Origin: Brachypodius melanocephalos
Taxonomy: Eukaryota; Chordata; Aves; Passeriformes; Pycnonotidae
Assembly: GCA_013398615.1 (NCBI GenBank)
Contig: VZSR01000520.1
Coordinates: 31,247,151 to 31,311,150, forward strand
Direction of reading: 5' to 3'
Length of the DNA stretch: 64,000 bases
Below the pieces are notes generated by a model. The model saw nothing but the letters and a program-made list of their open reading frames with translations. It made no database searches and was not told where the DNA came from. Positions 37,385 to 49,146 of the stretch are shown in pieces. Within the stretch, counting starts at the first letter, position 1. Every line of letters begins with the position of its first letter. The position numbers and the translations under genes were made by a program.

Positions 37385-39720
37385 TAATTATGCTGGGAGC
37401 CTGGAAAATAACATAAGGAATTATTACAATTCTTGGAATCTAAACAATTACCCTGACATAGCAGGTAACTCAGAGACTTGGTGGAAAGAGGATAAGCCAT
37501 GGAATGTTGTGTTGCCAGGCTTCCAGTTTCATAGGGATTCTAGACTATGACATAACAGAGGAAGAATGAATATATGAAACTTAGGGAACATTAAATTATT
37601 ATGAACATAATTTAAAAACATTATTCATTTTGGATGGAAATTTCATGTTATTAATAAAAAGAACTAGAATGGAACTATGCTTGCCCTTATCAGAAAAATA
37701 CAAAATGCTGAGTGAGATGGAAAAATTTCCAAATTTGGCAGAAGTACTTAGTGTGAGAGATTCTGATTATCTATCTAAAAATCTGATGAGATTGAATGGA
37801 ATGAGGTGTAAACTTCCTTTTTTGCTATGATGAATGTTTTATTTCTAGAATAAAAAAGTCTTAGAATTCACAGGAAAAGATTCTGTTAAGAATTTGGTCT
37901 TGAGCCATGCAGGAGGAACCATTTCAAGAGATATTATTGGGATATTTATTGTCTGATAGTGACCATGCCAGAAGAAGGTTTGAAAGCAGGAAACAGGTCA
38001 AAAAAATCAGAATATGAGTTTTCATTTTCCAGAAAGGAAGAAATATTTATAAAACAAATGGGAGAGCAAACCCTAGAGAAAAAAAAAAAAAACCTCAAAC
38101 CAAACCAACCAACCAACAAACCAACCAACCAACCAAAACATAATAACAAAACTCCAAACAAATCCCTAAAACACTCTTTTCATCCTGAGTTCTACCTAAA
38201 GATTATTACAGTGTAAGTCCAAGTACAAATAATGTGAAATTAAAATGAATCAAAATAGACCTCAAAATCTTATATTAGGTCAGTGGCACAGAATACAAAC
38301 TAGCAATGATAACATAGATAAAAACCTTAGTGCTGAAAAGATTAAAAACACACTAAATATGGATAAAAAATGAACCATAAAACATGCAGAACATACATGA
38401 ACAGGAAATTTAAAAAATCTCAAAAAATCATTTGAATAGCACTTGCAAAAATGTGCTTTGACTGATGGTAAATTTGTCACTAAGCACATTAAAACACTTC
38501 TGAGAGGGAATTGGTGAGCCCATATGTGACAAAATTCTAAAAGAAAACTCAGGTGTGACAAGGCTACAGTAAATAACCACAGTGAATTCTTTGAATTGGT
38601 TTATGTGGAAGATGTTGAATAGATCCCCCTATCTAAAGCCCTTTTTGCAGCATGTAGGTCAAAGGAATTCAGCCACTTCTAAGGATATACAGGATATATT
38701 AGACAAAATAAATAAATCAGAAGTCCCAGTACCAGGTGATATTTCAACGACGGTGTGTAACCTATCATGGTGAGCCCAACACATGTATAGAACAGGAAGA
38801 CTGTAAAGATTACCTATCTGTGATGAAACATCCAGCTAGGATTGTGGGAATTACAGGAATAATGAGTCTGAGTCTGTAATAGAAAAAGATCTTTAACACA
38901 GAAGTAAACAGAGCCTTTTGGGAAAGAGCCAGCATATCTTCTGTAAAGGGCAATCCTTCCTCACTGACCTGCTGCAGTTTTGGAAGAATGATTGCAACAT
39001 GAGTATTGACAAGAGATAGTTGAACCAATGTATCTGGAGTTTTCAAAAGTTCACCAAAGGCTGCTAAAGAAAGTAAGTTGTGAAAAACTTCCTTTAAGAA
39101 CTGAAAGTGGGATAATTATAGAAGGGGTAGGGCAGAATGGCATAGCATAACACAGGATAGCATAGGATTGGATTTAACAGCTGGTTTCCAGTATGGGGAA
39201 GAATATACAATATGGTCCCATAGGGTAGGGGACCAGCTGTTTTCATGATTTTAGAGATCTGCAGAAGAAAGCAACAATGAACTACAAAGCTATGACTGCT
39301 ACTAACCTCGTTTGTGGTGAAGAACACTGAATTGGGATATTATTAATCCTGAAAAGTAATAAGAAGCTGTTGTTAACCAAACTGCAATATTAGAAATAAA
39401 AGTTCTTCAAGCTAGGAGGAGGTTCTTTTCAAGCAGATAAAACACAGGTCTTCTTAAAAAAGCAAGTATCAAATTTACAGAGCTTACTGCACTATGATGT
39501 TGTAGGTGGAGACACACAGTAAGCTGAAAAAGAATTAGATGTTCATTTACTAAAATACCTAAATAACAGTATACCATTAAACAACAACCCATGGACAGAG
39601 TTTGGACTGCAAAAAGCAACTAGATTGGTGCTCTCTCTCTAAATATCTCCTGTTGCCTGTGTCGATGACCGGGCTGTGGGCTGGGTGGACTGTTGGTTTG
39701 ATGTCATATATGCTCATGTG
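37385..39720 (+). mobile_element. Old CR1 LINE covering much of ORF2 to the 3' end
   Basis: About 2.3 kb retains, in order, blocks I know from CR1 ORF2. Near 37410-37510: an endonuclease-domain segment with cagagacttggtggaaagag and ggaatgttg. Near 38700-38745: gacaaaataaataaatcaga leading into ccaggtgatatttc. Near 38850-39080, the reverse-transcriptase region: gggaattacaggaataatga, cttctgtaaagggcaatcct and aagttcaccaaaggctgcta. Near 39490-39560: tatgatgttgtaggtgga and aaaaagaattagatgttcat. Near 39665-39715, the 3' end: gggctgtgggctgggtggac and tatatgctcatg. The frame is broken by many stops and indels, so no protein is made. Divergence suggests an old insertion. The protein-coding relics explain the short frames in this stretch (for example 38582-38773). 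A CCAA-repeat expansion lies inside. Confidence 0.75.
38079..38137 (+). repeat. A run plus CCAA repeat inside the old CR1
   Basis: Fourteen A residues, then a short link, then about eight CCAA units with one interruption (38105-38136). On the minus strand this is a GGTT repeat with T run. It interrupts the CR1 copy and probably arose by microsatellite growth or by insertion of a tailed element after CR1 integration. Confidence 0.85.
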
Positions 39721-42700
39721 TTTAAAGCATATGGGCCTCTTCTGATCACATAAAAATTAATCTGTGAATTCCTGCAATACATCCCTGGGTTTCTGCCATA
39801 TGGTCTCTGCATAGGACCCACAAAGACAATCACAACTCTGATATCTTCTCACTGTTTGGCGTTTCTCAGAAAATACTATATGGCCATGCTTTGCCTTGTG
39901 CCTGAAAGTTAGATTGACATTCCCAGAAAACGTGGGTTTAGAGTATATTTATTGAGGAAATGATACCCCTTTGTTCAGGCTTTCAGAATTCTGACAACCC
40001 ACTGAAAAGCAGCTTTCATTAGGATAACAGTAGTCCAGGAATGACAGAAAGTTTAAAAATTCTTCAGTTTCATCTGAAATAAATTTACGGATTAAAGTAG
40101 ATTTGATGAGGCCTGGGTATACACTTGCTGCCATCATTAAATACAGCTTTTTCATGATTTTGTCAAAAATCTTCATTTGACCTGCCAAATCCTTGACATA
40201 AACAAGAAATTATCTTGTGTTCATAGACATAGGAGGCATGTTGGGGTCTCTGTTGTCCTTTATGTGAGCCATCCTAATATTTAAAGCAAGGTATAGCTTC
40301 TTTTTCAGCTTGATTTTATCTTCATGTTTTGGGGTTTTTTGATTGCTTGTTTGCTTTTTCCACAGATACACGGGTGGAAAATGGACCCAACACACAATGA
40401 CCTGGTCCGTTCTTGTTGCTCACAATATCAATATCGTTCTGCTGAGATACTGGGACACTAATGTTGTACAAGGCTGCATATTGCTCTTTAATCAAAAACT
40501 GTGATTAATCTGACCACCTTCAGACCAATGTCTAGGGGGAAGAAACATAAAATCCAAACCCAAAGCCTAATGTACTCAAAAAATTGTGAATTAATGCAAG
40601 GAAGTATTGTGTGCTTGTCATTTATTTTATCATTTTATATTTTGAAAAAGAACCTTCAGTAGCCATTGAAACAGATAGAGTTGAGTGTGTCAGTAGATTG
40701 CAAAATTTCAGGTATGTCATTGTAGTGGAATCGGAATAAGAATACGTACTGTTCATTTTGGATACAAGATACAGCTTAAACTTACAGATGCTAGACATTT
40801 TTAATAATAAAGGCAATTGTCAAATTATCAAGGATGTCAGAGCAGATAAAATCCCTGCAGCCATGCTGAGCTCTATAAAGGTTTTTTTTTGCTAGTATGC
40901 CATTGCCTCTTTCACTGTTGTACAAGGTAAAACTTGTAAGACATCAATGATTTCCATGTGAATGATGTTGTCTTTGTTCTTTTCAATAATAAAATAAACT
41001 TTTTTTTTTCTTTTAGACATACCTTTAAAACAGCGCAGTAAAGCACATTCTCTGCATTTTTTTTAAAATTTAAAGCTCTATTATAGAAATTAAAGGGTTT
41101 GAAATGTGGCCACCTTCAACATTCCACTGGAAATTTTATATATGGACTGTGCAGACTTCTTGCATTAGCAGAAATCAACTTTCCATTTCTTTAGCTAATC
41201 TTCACACACTTCATGATTTGCTTTTGTCCAAAGGAGAGTAATAAAACAATGATGATAGTGATTTCCAAGCCCACACGAAGAGGTTAAAATGCTTAAAAGA
41301 AAGCTCAAGTGCAACTGAAGAGGAAAAGATTTTAACAGTGCAGTTGGCAAAATATACTTAAGCCATTGCTCAAAACCAATCCAATAATTTACATTGGTGA
41401 TTGAAGCCCAGCCTCACAATGGAACTTCACCACAGCCCTTACCAAGTATTGACTATCGTTCTTGTACCAAAAAAAAAAAAAAAATACAAAAAAAGACATC
41501 GGTTTCCTAATTTTCATCCAGGTGGTTTGAAGACAGCAAGAACATATGTTAAAAAAATCTACTCTACTTTTAGAGAAAATAGGATGAAGACACCTTTTAT
41601 ATCATAACCTGTTATACTTTCTGTAATGGTGGACTACAGCTGGGGGTACTTTACTTCTTTGTCTGTTCTAAGTAAAAAAGGCTCCAAGCACTTCTTAGGA
41701 GAATACATTTTTTATGAAGAAAGAATTTTATCTCAAATAGGTGTGTTTGGGTTTCATTTTATTTGTGAAGTTTGGGTGGTTTTGTTTTTTAAAGCTACTT
41801 TTCATAGCAAATACCAATTTTTCAATTTTTTAGCTCATTAGTACCAGTTGTCTATCATAAGACAAAGACAAAATGACACATACACATATAGTAAATACAA
41901 GAAAAATAATGTATAAAAAATATAGCAACTTCTGGAAACATGAATATTTTTATGTAATGCCAACACATAAATTACAGGGGCTAAAATCCAAAACCCACTT
42001 CATCCAGTTACATATAACTAAACTTTAGGAAAATAGAATTATATTATCTGAGCAATTGTCTGTCTAAGAGAAAAAAGTTTTCATTTCCATGGATGCGAAC
42101 AGAACTTGGAGGAAGAGTTCCTTCCTGCACCTCTCACTGGTTCCATCACCCTCAAATCAAGTCATGTCTCAATTTATACTTTTTTTTGGTACATATGACT
42201 GCAAATATAACTAAGATAATTTATATATAATTTGCTGGTTATTACTAACAGGAATTTACTGGCTTGTATTTGGGAATGTAATATTAGATCTTGAGGGTTA
42301 GAAAGACTGTAATAATTGAATAGCTCTGACTGTTACCTCCCAGTGAATTGTTATCTGAATGTATGGTCAACACTGTGAGATTGCAAGGAGGAAAAGTCCC
42401 TACTTAAAGCTACCAGGCTAACTGTAAGTCCAGCAGAGAGGATACTGCTGTAGTGAGGCATTTTGATTCATCTGACGACATCATTTGTTTTCTATCATGA
42501 GGAGAAACACAAAGTGGGAAGATAGATGCAAACATCATAGTAAAAATGGGGAAAACACAGACCATTTTGAGGATTTTTTCTTGTGTGCATACTGGATAGA
42601 GAGAGAGTTCATGTGCTCCCAGTCATACAGAACACTAAATAAAATGACCCCTGCACAAAAGCCCTCCTTGAGATAGCATCACCGTTCTTTGGGCTCTTGA

Positions 42701-42749
42701 CAGTTTTAAAGGCCATTACTAACACCTCCTCTGCAATCTACTCCTCTGC
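39721..42749. other. AT-rich non-coding DNA, no gene seen
   Basis: About 3 kb after the CR1. The frames at 39949-40188, 40210-40395, 40622-40816, 41401-41607, 41626-41841 and 42485-42676 do not show recognisable domains. Short A and T runs occur at 40880, 41000 and 41467. Nothing further is supported. Confidence 0.65.
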
Positions 42750-42835
42750 ATCACACAGGCGTCAGGGGATCAGATCAAGCAATACTCCCATTAAAGTAAA
42801 TGAAAGTCATGCCTGAATAAGGGACAAACATAAAC
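42750..42835 (+). repeat. Probable ancient amniote interspersed repeat with palindromic core
   Basis: The segment running from gggatcagatcaagcaatac through ctcccattaaagtaaatga and gtcatgcctgaataaggga resembles an old interspersed repeat that I have seen in turtle, crocodilian and bird DNA. In that repeat, a palindrome around cccattgaagtcaatggg is flanked by words like gcctgaataagga. Here the core arms (ACTCCCATT and AATGAAAGT) still pair at seven of nine positions. No family name is claimed; identification is from memory of the pattern and the copy is short and diverged. Confidence 0.4.
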
Positions 42836-44412
42836 TCAACAAGGATTTTTTGGTTTGGCCTCAGGAGCTCAGGAGCAGCCTCAGAGAGAAAGGATATGCC
42901 CATTAAGGATATGACCATTATGCTCTAGGTCAGATAATTTTCTGGTCCATTAGGTTAAGTTCTTGAGAAGAGAGAATCTAATGGTACTTTGTTTTCTTAA
43001 GTATTCATATAGACAGATAATAAACTTATGATAATTAAACCTTAGAGACTTATAAAGATACACTTAAGCATACATCTGTCCGTAGTTATGATGAAGTGCA
43101 ATTTCAATTCTGATTTCCACTTAGAAATTTGGACAATTGCAAATTTTCTCCTCATTTAATGGAGAAAAATATATTTAACTGTTGTTCAGGGATGTGCAAT
43201 GCCAAGAAAATTGCTTGAGCCTGATTTAGGTTGAATTTGGAGGGAATGAGAAACATACGAATTAAATAGCATATTAATATATTGTTTCGTCAGTTTCATG
43301 TCACAAGATAACCTAGAACTGAACACATCAACTCAGGCAGAGCTAAGGCTTCCTGACTGAGGCTAAAGTTTCCTTGAACCACAGGAATTGTCCTGTAGAG
43401 TCAGTCAACTAATTTATGATTTTCCCACTAACAGTATTGTTTCAATTATTAGGAATTTGTCAATCAGACCAATTCTTCTTGCATAATTTGGTTATCCTTC
43501 TTTCATCTTATGAATAACATAGACATTTCTCCTTCTCCATCCCAAAATTCATAAGCAAACACAAATAAATAAGTTGCTGCATTTGTTCCTAAATTGTGTG
43601 GAAAGGTTTTACAGAGTCTGTTTTCAAAAATATAAGTAACAACTCCCAGATACATATGTATTTTGTAAACATCACTATGCATGTTCTTTAATATGTTTAT
43701 AGAATATTTCTTCATACTAAGGTAAGGCAGGCCATACAAAAAAGAAAATGTTTCCTTCCCCCCACGTTTTTTTTTGTCCCGTGAATTGTTACTGAGATTA
43801 CTGGCAGTGTGCCTTCCTGCATTTGTCATAAAATTCTGTTGTGCTCAGAGGATACATTTCTGAACCAGGAATATTTTCAAAGATGGAGGAGGGTCCAGGG
43901 AATTGAACGGTTTTTTGCATAAAATAGCCAAAGCACTGAGTATTTTTTGTATTGTATTTTAACACACTTCTGAGACTACACATGAATAAATACCTAGAGC
44001 ATATCTTAAAATAACCTCACAAGAGCATTTCAAAACCAGAAGTGGTCAGTGATGCCTTGAACATTTTGTTTAATTGTTCAGGACCAGAAGATACTAACAG
44101 TATTTTAACAGTTCCTAATACTGGTCTAGAGAAAGGGTTAATTCATACTTAGGTATACATCTCTTGTCCATGTCCAGGGGTTTAAATAAAATTTCACCCA
44201 CATATTAGGAAACATTTCCCAAATTCTAAGTATGGTACTGCTGTACATGGAGCTAAGTCTCATCTCATTTTCCCTTGCATGGAATTATCTCTTATTAAAA
44301 TTTTAGTTAATATGAAAGTCAAAACATTAACAAATTTTATCCATGTTGCTCACAGGCTTCTACAATTTCCCAAAGACAAAAAATCCCTAACATTAGAAAA
44401 GAAAAATAAAAA
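42836..44412. other. AT-rich non-coding DNA, no gene seen
   Basis: About 1.6 kb. The 108-codon minus-strand frame at 43503-43829 is AT-rich in codon use and without motif. No other feature is supported. Confidence 0.65.
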
Positions 44413-44652
44413 GGTTGGGGTTTTTTTTTTTGTTTTTTTTGGGGGGGGTTTTGTTGGTTTGTTGTTGTTGTTGTTGTTGTTTTTGTTTGGGTTTTTTTGT
44501 TGTTGGTTTTTTGGGGTTTTTTTTTTTTTTGGTGCAAACTCCCCCAACCAACATTTAGTTATGTAGGATTTGGGGTTTGGTTTTTGTGTGGGTTTTTTTT
44601 TGTTTGTTTGTTTTGTTTTTTTGTTTTTTGGTTTTTTTTTTTTTTGTTTATT
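44413..44652 (+). repeat. T/G low-complexity tract with G runs
   Basis: About 240 bases built almost only from T and G on the plus strand: T runs, GTT repeats (about 44460-44481), an eight-G run near 44441-44448, further GGGG and GGG runs, and TTTG repeats, broken only by a short mixed segment at about 44533-44575. All the open frames over it (44279-44790 on both strands) encode phenylalanine/glycine or lysine/asparagine/threonine simple repeats and are artefacts. The G runs could form a quadruplex on the plus strand. Confidence 0.9.
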
Positions 44653-47600
44653 TGCATGTTTAGGGGAAAGAAAGAAGAAGAAATGGTAACAGGCACTAAG
44701 GACTTTTCAAAACTTGAGAAAAAAGAAAAGTGCACCTTAAATCCCATGCCAAATTTCAGCCTAGAGCAAATTACTATGATGCATTCTTAGATGGCATGGA
44801 TACACATAGAGAGGTCTTTCATCATATCCATGCTGTAGTTAGGCAAGTAAATAACTAATTGAATTAATGGAGGGTGACATTTTCCAAGCACTTCTGATGA
44901 GAAAATTTCATATATATTGCATATATGTACATCTCAACAGTTTTCCACAAAACCCCACATTAAGAAGTAACAGAGAGAGATCTTTAGACAGTTTTGGAAA
45001 TTCAGCGTCAGATGAATCTCTACTGTCACAGTGAAAATTTCCAGTGGACCTACTATTGACAAGGAGACATTTGATGGATATTCACTATCCTCACAAATGG
45101 AAGAGAATGCTTAAAACTTTGGTTTTAGAACGGCAAATATCTGAGAACATATGTTTTCTTCTTTTTTTTTTTTTTTTTTTTCAGTTCTGTCTTGGTTTAG
45201 AATATAAACACAATAAACTCTCATTAGCAACATAGTATTCATTTGAATTGTAAATCAAATGTTGTCCAATGAGCGCCTGTAAACTACTTGGCAGTAGTTT
45301 TAAATTTTCCTAAAATGTTAATCTGAAAACAAACTGCATCTTGACAAAAAGTTATTAAATTTAACTGGTTCAGAATTTAGAATTTAAAACTTTGGATTGA
45401 TTTTTACAGTAAAGCAAACATTTGTCTTTATGTCCTTTTCATGCACTATTACTTTTTTTTCTTTTTTCCACTGAGGAGTTTCATTATGTATATTAGCCTT
45501 TGGTCTGCATTGGGATATTAAGGAAATAAGTAACTCCATGTTTTGACTTTTTCAGGCACATTGCACGTGCAAGATATGACAACACCTTGAACCTATTATC
45601 CAGTGATTTTGAGGAATATGTGTTAAGTACATACAATGATTTTTCCCTCTCCATTTCTCAGTATACATTTCAGGAAACAAGATGAGGAACAGGAAAGACT
45701 TTAGTCTACAGGAAACTGCAGAATAAAAGAATGACAGTAATAAGCACATTAAATACAATAACATATGAGTGATATTCTCTTTAACCCAGAGCTATACCAA
45801 AATGCTTTAACTAAATTATAAGGGTCCAAAGACATATGAGTCAAAGTACTGCTGTGTACTTTTCATGTTGAGACTAAAAACACTGAAATCAGGGATTGAT
45901 CCTTTTCACAATTTTTATCTTATCACAGAGTAATGAAATGATGAAGCTGTCTGCCTCATTCTCTGCAGTCACCATTAGTTTATATGTGCAGCTTTGAGAA
46001 TTACTTTTCCCTTAGGGATGATGAAAAAACATCTATCTAGGTAATACTTACGCAGCCTCAAAAATGCTGTTTTCTGTGTCATTAAGCCACTTAGATGAGT
46101 TTAAAATGTCCAGTACATTCAGCAACAGGGAAGTGGTAGGGCAGGCTGAAAGAAGCTTTGATCATGGGCCTTTTCCCCCCACCATTCAGAATAAGACATT
46201 TTTCATATATAAATGACTATGACTATATAGTCATGGTAAAATTACTCATATTCTTATGCAATACTAAAAGCTACATTGCATGGCAAAATAAAGACATTTT
46301 CTTTGTGGGTAATCATTTAGCTGTTAATATAATTTCAATTGACAGCCTTAATTTCCAGAGAATCTTTAACTGATCAGGAATCTCTATTTTCTTATCTTTT
46401 CACAGATTCAGTCAGCAACTGGGAAGTTCTAGTAGTCCCCTAATTATATCTCCTTCCAACTTTATCTTATTTATTTGCTTAGCCCAGGATCATGCTAGTG
46501 ATTCATTTGGAAGAACTTTCTGAATTTAAATGTGAATATTATCTTAGCGCTTCTATAGGTATTAGACTAATGGCTGAGTAGTTATTATTTCCAGATGTTG
46601 TTCCTTTCTATCTACACCCAGGTACTGCTCAGCTGTGTTTGAAGTCAAGAGATCTATTTACACACACAAAAGACAAAAAGGAAAAAATCCACGTTGAGAA
46701 ATGTTCCCTACAGCTGAACTGTAGACTCATAAATTCCTCACTCTAATGTTTACATACTTCTGAATGGCTCCAATTGCTACCAGCCAGGGGCCTGGGTGTT
46801 CTCCTTGCCACAAAGAAATCTGAAACCTGGAAAAATTTCATAAACAATTGTCCTTAACCAAGAACATATGCTCACCCAGCCACTATGTAAGGCATTAAAT
46901 ATCCGGGGAATATAAAGAAGGGGGAAAGGGGAAGAAGAAGAAAGAGAAGAACACTGAATGCTTTGTTAAGTGAAGTAGGATTGTCAGTTAAAGATCATTG
47001 TTATTCTACTTTAGGAGATTTTGCACCCTCAGTGTTTTACCTAATATACACTTTCATTTTTTGTCTGTCTGCGGCTATCTGCTATGAAACATTTATGCTA
47101 AATAAACATGCACTATTAAATGTTGAAATTTGCCTTTGCTGCTGTTTACCTAGTTTATTCACCTTTTGCACAGTGAATTTTTAAAGTTATAAGTCAATTT
47201 ATCACAGCAGTAAGACGTAGAATCTCTCTACTCTTACTACATACAAATTAAAGTCCAGATACAACGTTTAAACTGATTTTCCAGCCTTCTTAAACAGTGA
47301 AAGTTTTTTCCCCACAGTTTAAACTACCACCAGCTATTAGGATTCCACAATTTCCTTTCAGAAACTATTTCACAATCTAATACAGTCCACCATGGGGAAA
47401 TTTTTTTTATATAATTGAGCCCACATTTGCTTAATATGTATTCTTTAGCTTGAAAAATTAATAGATCTGATTATCAGTTATGGAAGGTTAATCCTGTGGC
47501 TGTGTCATTCTTTAAGATTGCAAGTTCAGCTCAATAAGTAGAAAACTGATCATAAAGCATAACAACTTTTTTTTTTTTTTTTTTAATATGATGCAATGTC

Positions 47601-48106
47601 TTGAACTTTGATGGCTTCTTTTGTTATTATCTAAAAACTCTGTATGTTCCTCTCCTTGGGAAGGAAATCCCAAAGAATTTGTGCAGCTTTGGCAGCATTA
47701 CTAAGAAATGTTGAGGTGATTTGACACATTTTATCCTTCTATCACTGCTGCACAAGTAACATCGTGTGCATTGAATGTTTTCATGCCTAATTTATTAACA
47801 GAATGTAAGTGTAGTTGAGTGCATTTAAATGGGAAATATAAATCCAGAACTCTAAATAATGCTTGTTTAAGAGCATAAATAGTTCAGCAGTAAGACATCA
47901 GACTATCTCATATGGCATTGTAAAGAGACACTCAAGATCAGTACCCAATGTATCCCCCATTTTACCCCATTTTGTGTTTCAGATGTGCTTTCAAAATTTT
48001 AAATGATGCAAAAATGCCTAAACAACTTCTATTCAGGGTCTGAAGTACAACTATAAAAATCATTCTTACTTAAGAGATACACACATCTACACAGACATCT
48101 GCAAAA
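44653..48106. other. AT-rich non-coding DNA, no gene seen
   Basis: About 3.4 kb. It contains a T run at 45161-45181, a purine-rich stretch of GGGGAAA and GAA units at about 46915-46951 and a T run at 47568-47584. The frames at 45552-45764, 46158-46373 and 46963-47184 are not recognisable. No transposon was recognised. Confidence 0.65.
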
Positions 48107-48715
48107 GTGAATTCTAAGAGCAGACGTGTAGGAGAAGGGAATAGAGGTGAGCGTGCCCCTGGAGGAGGAGGAGGAGGAACCTTGAGGAAGCGGGGACGAG
48201 AGGATCATGAAGAAGGATCCTGGGGCAAGAGAATCACTGCTGTGAGGTCAGTCTGGGTGTGCAGTTGGAGCCTGTTGTTGGAACCTGCAGTCACAGCCTA
48301 GCTGAGTAAAAGCCTGCACTCAGAGTCTGCAAACTAATCCCTACAGTCATGGTTTAGCAGGGAATAACCAACAGTCAGAGGCTGCAAGGGAAACCTACAG
48401 CAGGAGCTTGCTGCAGCCAGAGTCAGTGAATAGTTGGAGTCAGGGTGGCTGAGCTGTAGAGAGGGATAAACCAGGACCCTTTTCATGCTGTGGTAAACAA
48501 GAAGTTTGTGTCTTGGCTTTTTTCTACCCTCTGACAAGAGGGCTGATGTAACACAGACATATTGAAATCAGTTTCAGGTGTTCTGTTCAGCAGGAGTAAA
48601 ATTCATAAGGAAAACAGAAGCAGAAAAAAATGCGTAGCCATATTTTCTTCCTCTTGCTTCAGTAGGATACGATCTGTCTTGCTTACATCACAGGTTAGAA
48701 GCCCAGGGTCCCACT
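48107..48715 (-). mobile_element. Probable retroviral leader or internal sequence, unclassified
   Basis: A GC-richer block lies next to the LTR at 48716-49046, on the side where an element read on the minus strand would have its leader and internal region. It has CpGs that the surroundings lack, a GGA run (48161-48179) and a degenerate 27-bp tandem repeat (48258-48422). No gag, pol or env motif was recognised in any frame; the 64-codon plus-strand frame at 48107-48301 is glycine-rich only because of the GGA run. The assignment to the element is by adjacency and composition, so it could instead be independent host sequence. Confidence 0.35.
48258..48422 (+). repeat. Degenerate tandem repeat, six units of 26-29 bp
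   Basis: Units begin at 48258, 48284, 48313, 48340, 48368 and 48394. Each opens with a version of cctacagtcagag or cctgcagtcacag (last unit cctacagcaggag), followed by a more variable part often containing ctgcaa and ending in an A-rich trinucleotide. Unit lengths are 26, 29, 27, 28, 26 and 29 bases. The arrangement is an old minisatellite; similar arrays occur in the leader or LTR of some retroviral elements. Confidence 0.7.
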
Positions 48716-49046
48716 TGATTAAAAATGAGAGCTGAGCAGAGCAATGCAGATCCCACCAATATGGTTATTAATGCGTTCTCCATTTATTATCACAAAATGG
48801 CTGGTTATATACAGTGCAAATAGTTTACAGTTACAGGTGTTCTCTGATTGGTGTACAGTGCAAGAAAGAATGAAAACATTTTCACCCTTAAGGAAGTCCC
48901 CATAATAAGGTTACATCTCATCTATCTAATACCTAAGCACACCTTAATTAGAATTTTAACTGCACCACAGGCTTGGCTAACACCACACAGGCCTGAATGT
49001 GAGGACTAAATACGAGGCCCAGCTTGGGATAGCTCAGATCTCATTC
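48716..49046 (-). mobile_element. Retroviral LTR, cut off by the assembly gap
   Basis: Read on the minus strand, the core shows a compact promoter and poly-A arrangement: a CCAAT box at 48851-48847, TATATAA at 48811-48805, and AATAAA at 48788-48783 followed by a GT-containing stretch. The minus-strand reading from CCAAT to poly-A signal is about 70 bases, as in the U3/R region of several LTR classes. The proposed right end of the LTR on that strand is at plus-strand 48716, where tga marks a ...TCA end. The 5' end is lost in the N gap. It is a different family from the LTRs at 23910 and 33656. Class and name not determined. Confidence 0.55.
48783..48851 (-). promoter_or_regulatory. LTR promoter and poly-A motifs (CCAAT, TATATAA, AATAAA)
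   Basis: On the minus strand ccaatcag (CCAAT at 48851-48847) lies 35 bases upstream of tatataacc (48811-48805), and aataaatgg (48788-48783) follows 16 bases after the TATA motif. Spacing of CCAAT and TATA is typical of an RNA polymerase II promoter. With AATAAA so close to TATA, transcription would be expected to start near or after the AATAAA, as happens in LTR classes with a short R. Activity in the bird is unknown. Confidence 0.5.
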
Positions 49047-49146
49047 NNNNNNNNNNNNNNNNNNNNNNNNNNNNNNNNNNNNNNNNNNNNNNNNNNNNNN
49101 NNNNNNNNNNNNNNNNNNNNNNNNNNNNNNNNNNNNNNNNNNNNNN
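49047..49146. other. Assembly gap (100 N)
   Basis: Exactly 100 N, a gap of unknown true size, placed within or beside the LTR at 48716-49046. A repeat-caused break in assembly is likely, and more of the retroviral element may be missing. Confidence 0.99.

Noticed and set aside
44279..44790. Several overlapping frames encoding Phe/Gly or Lys/Asn/Thr-rich peptides
   Set aside because: They are translations of the T/G low-complexity tract and its complement.
48107..48301. Glycine/arginine-rich 64-codon frame considered as a coding exon
   Set aside because: The glycines come from a GGA run in a retrovirus-like block; no homology recognised.
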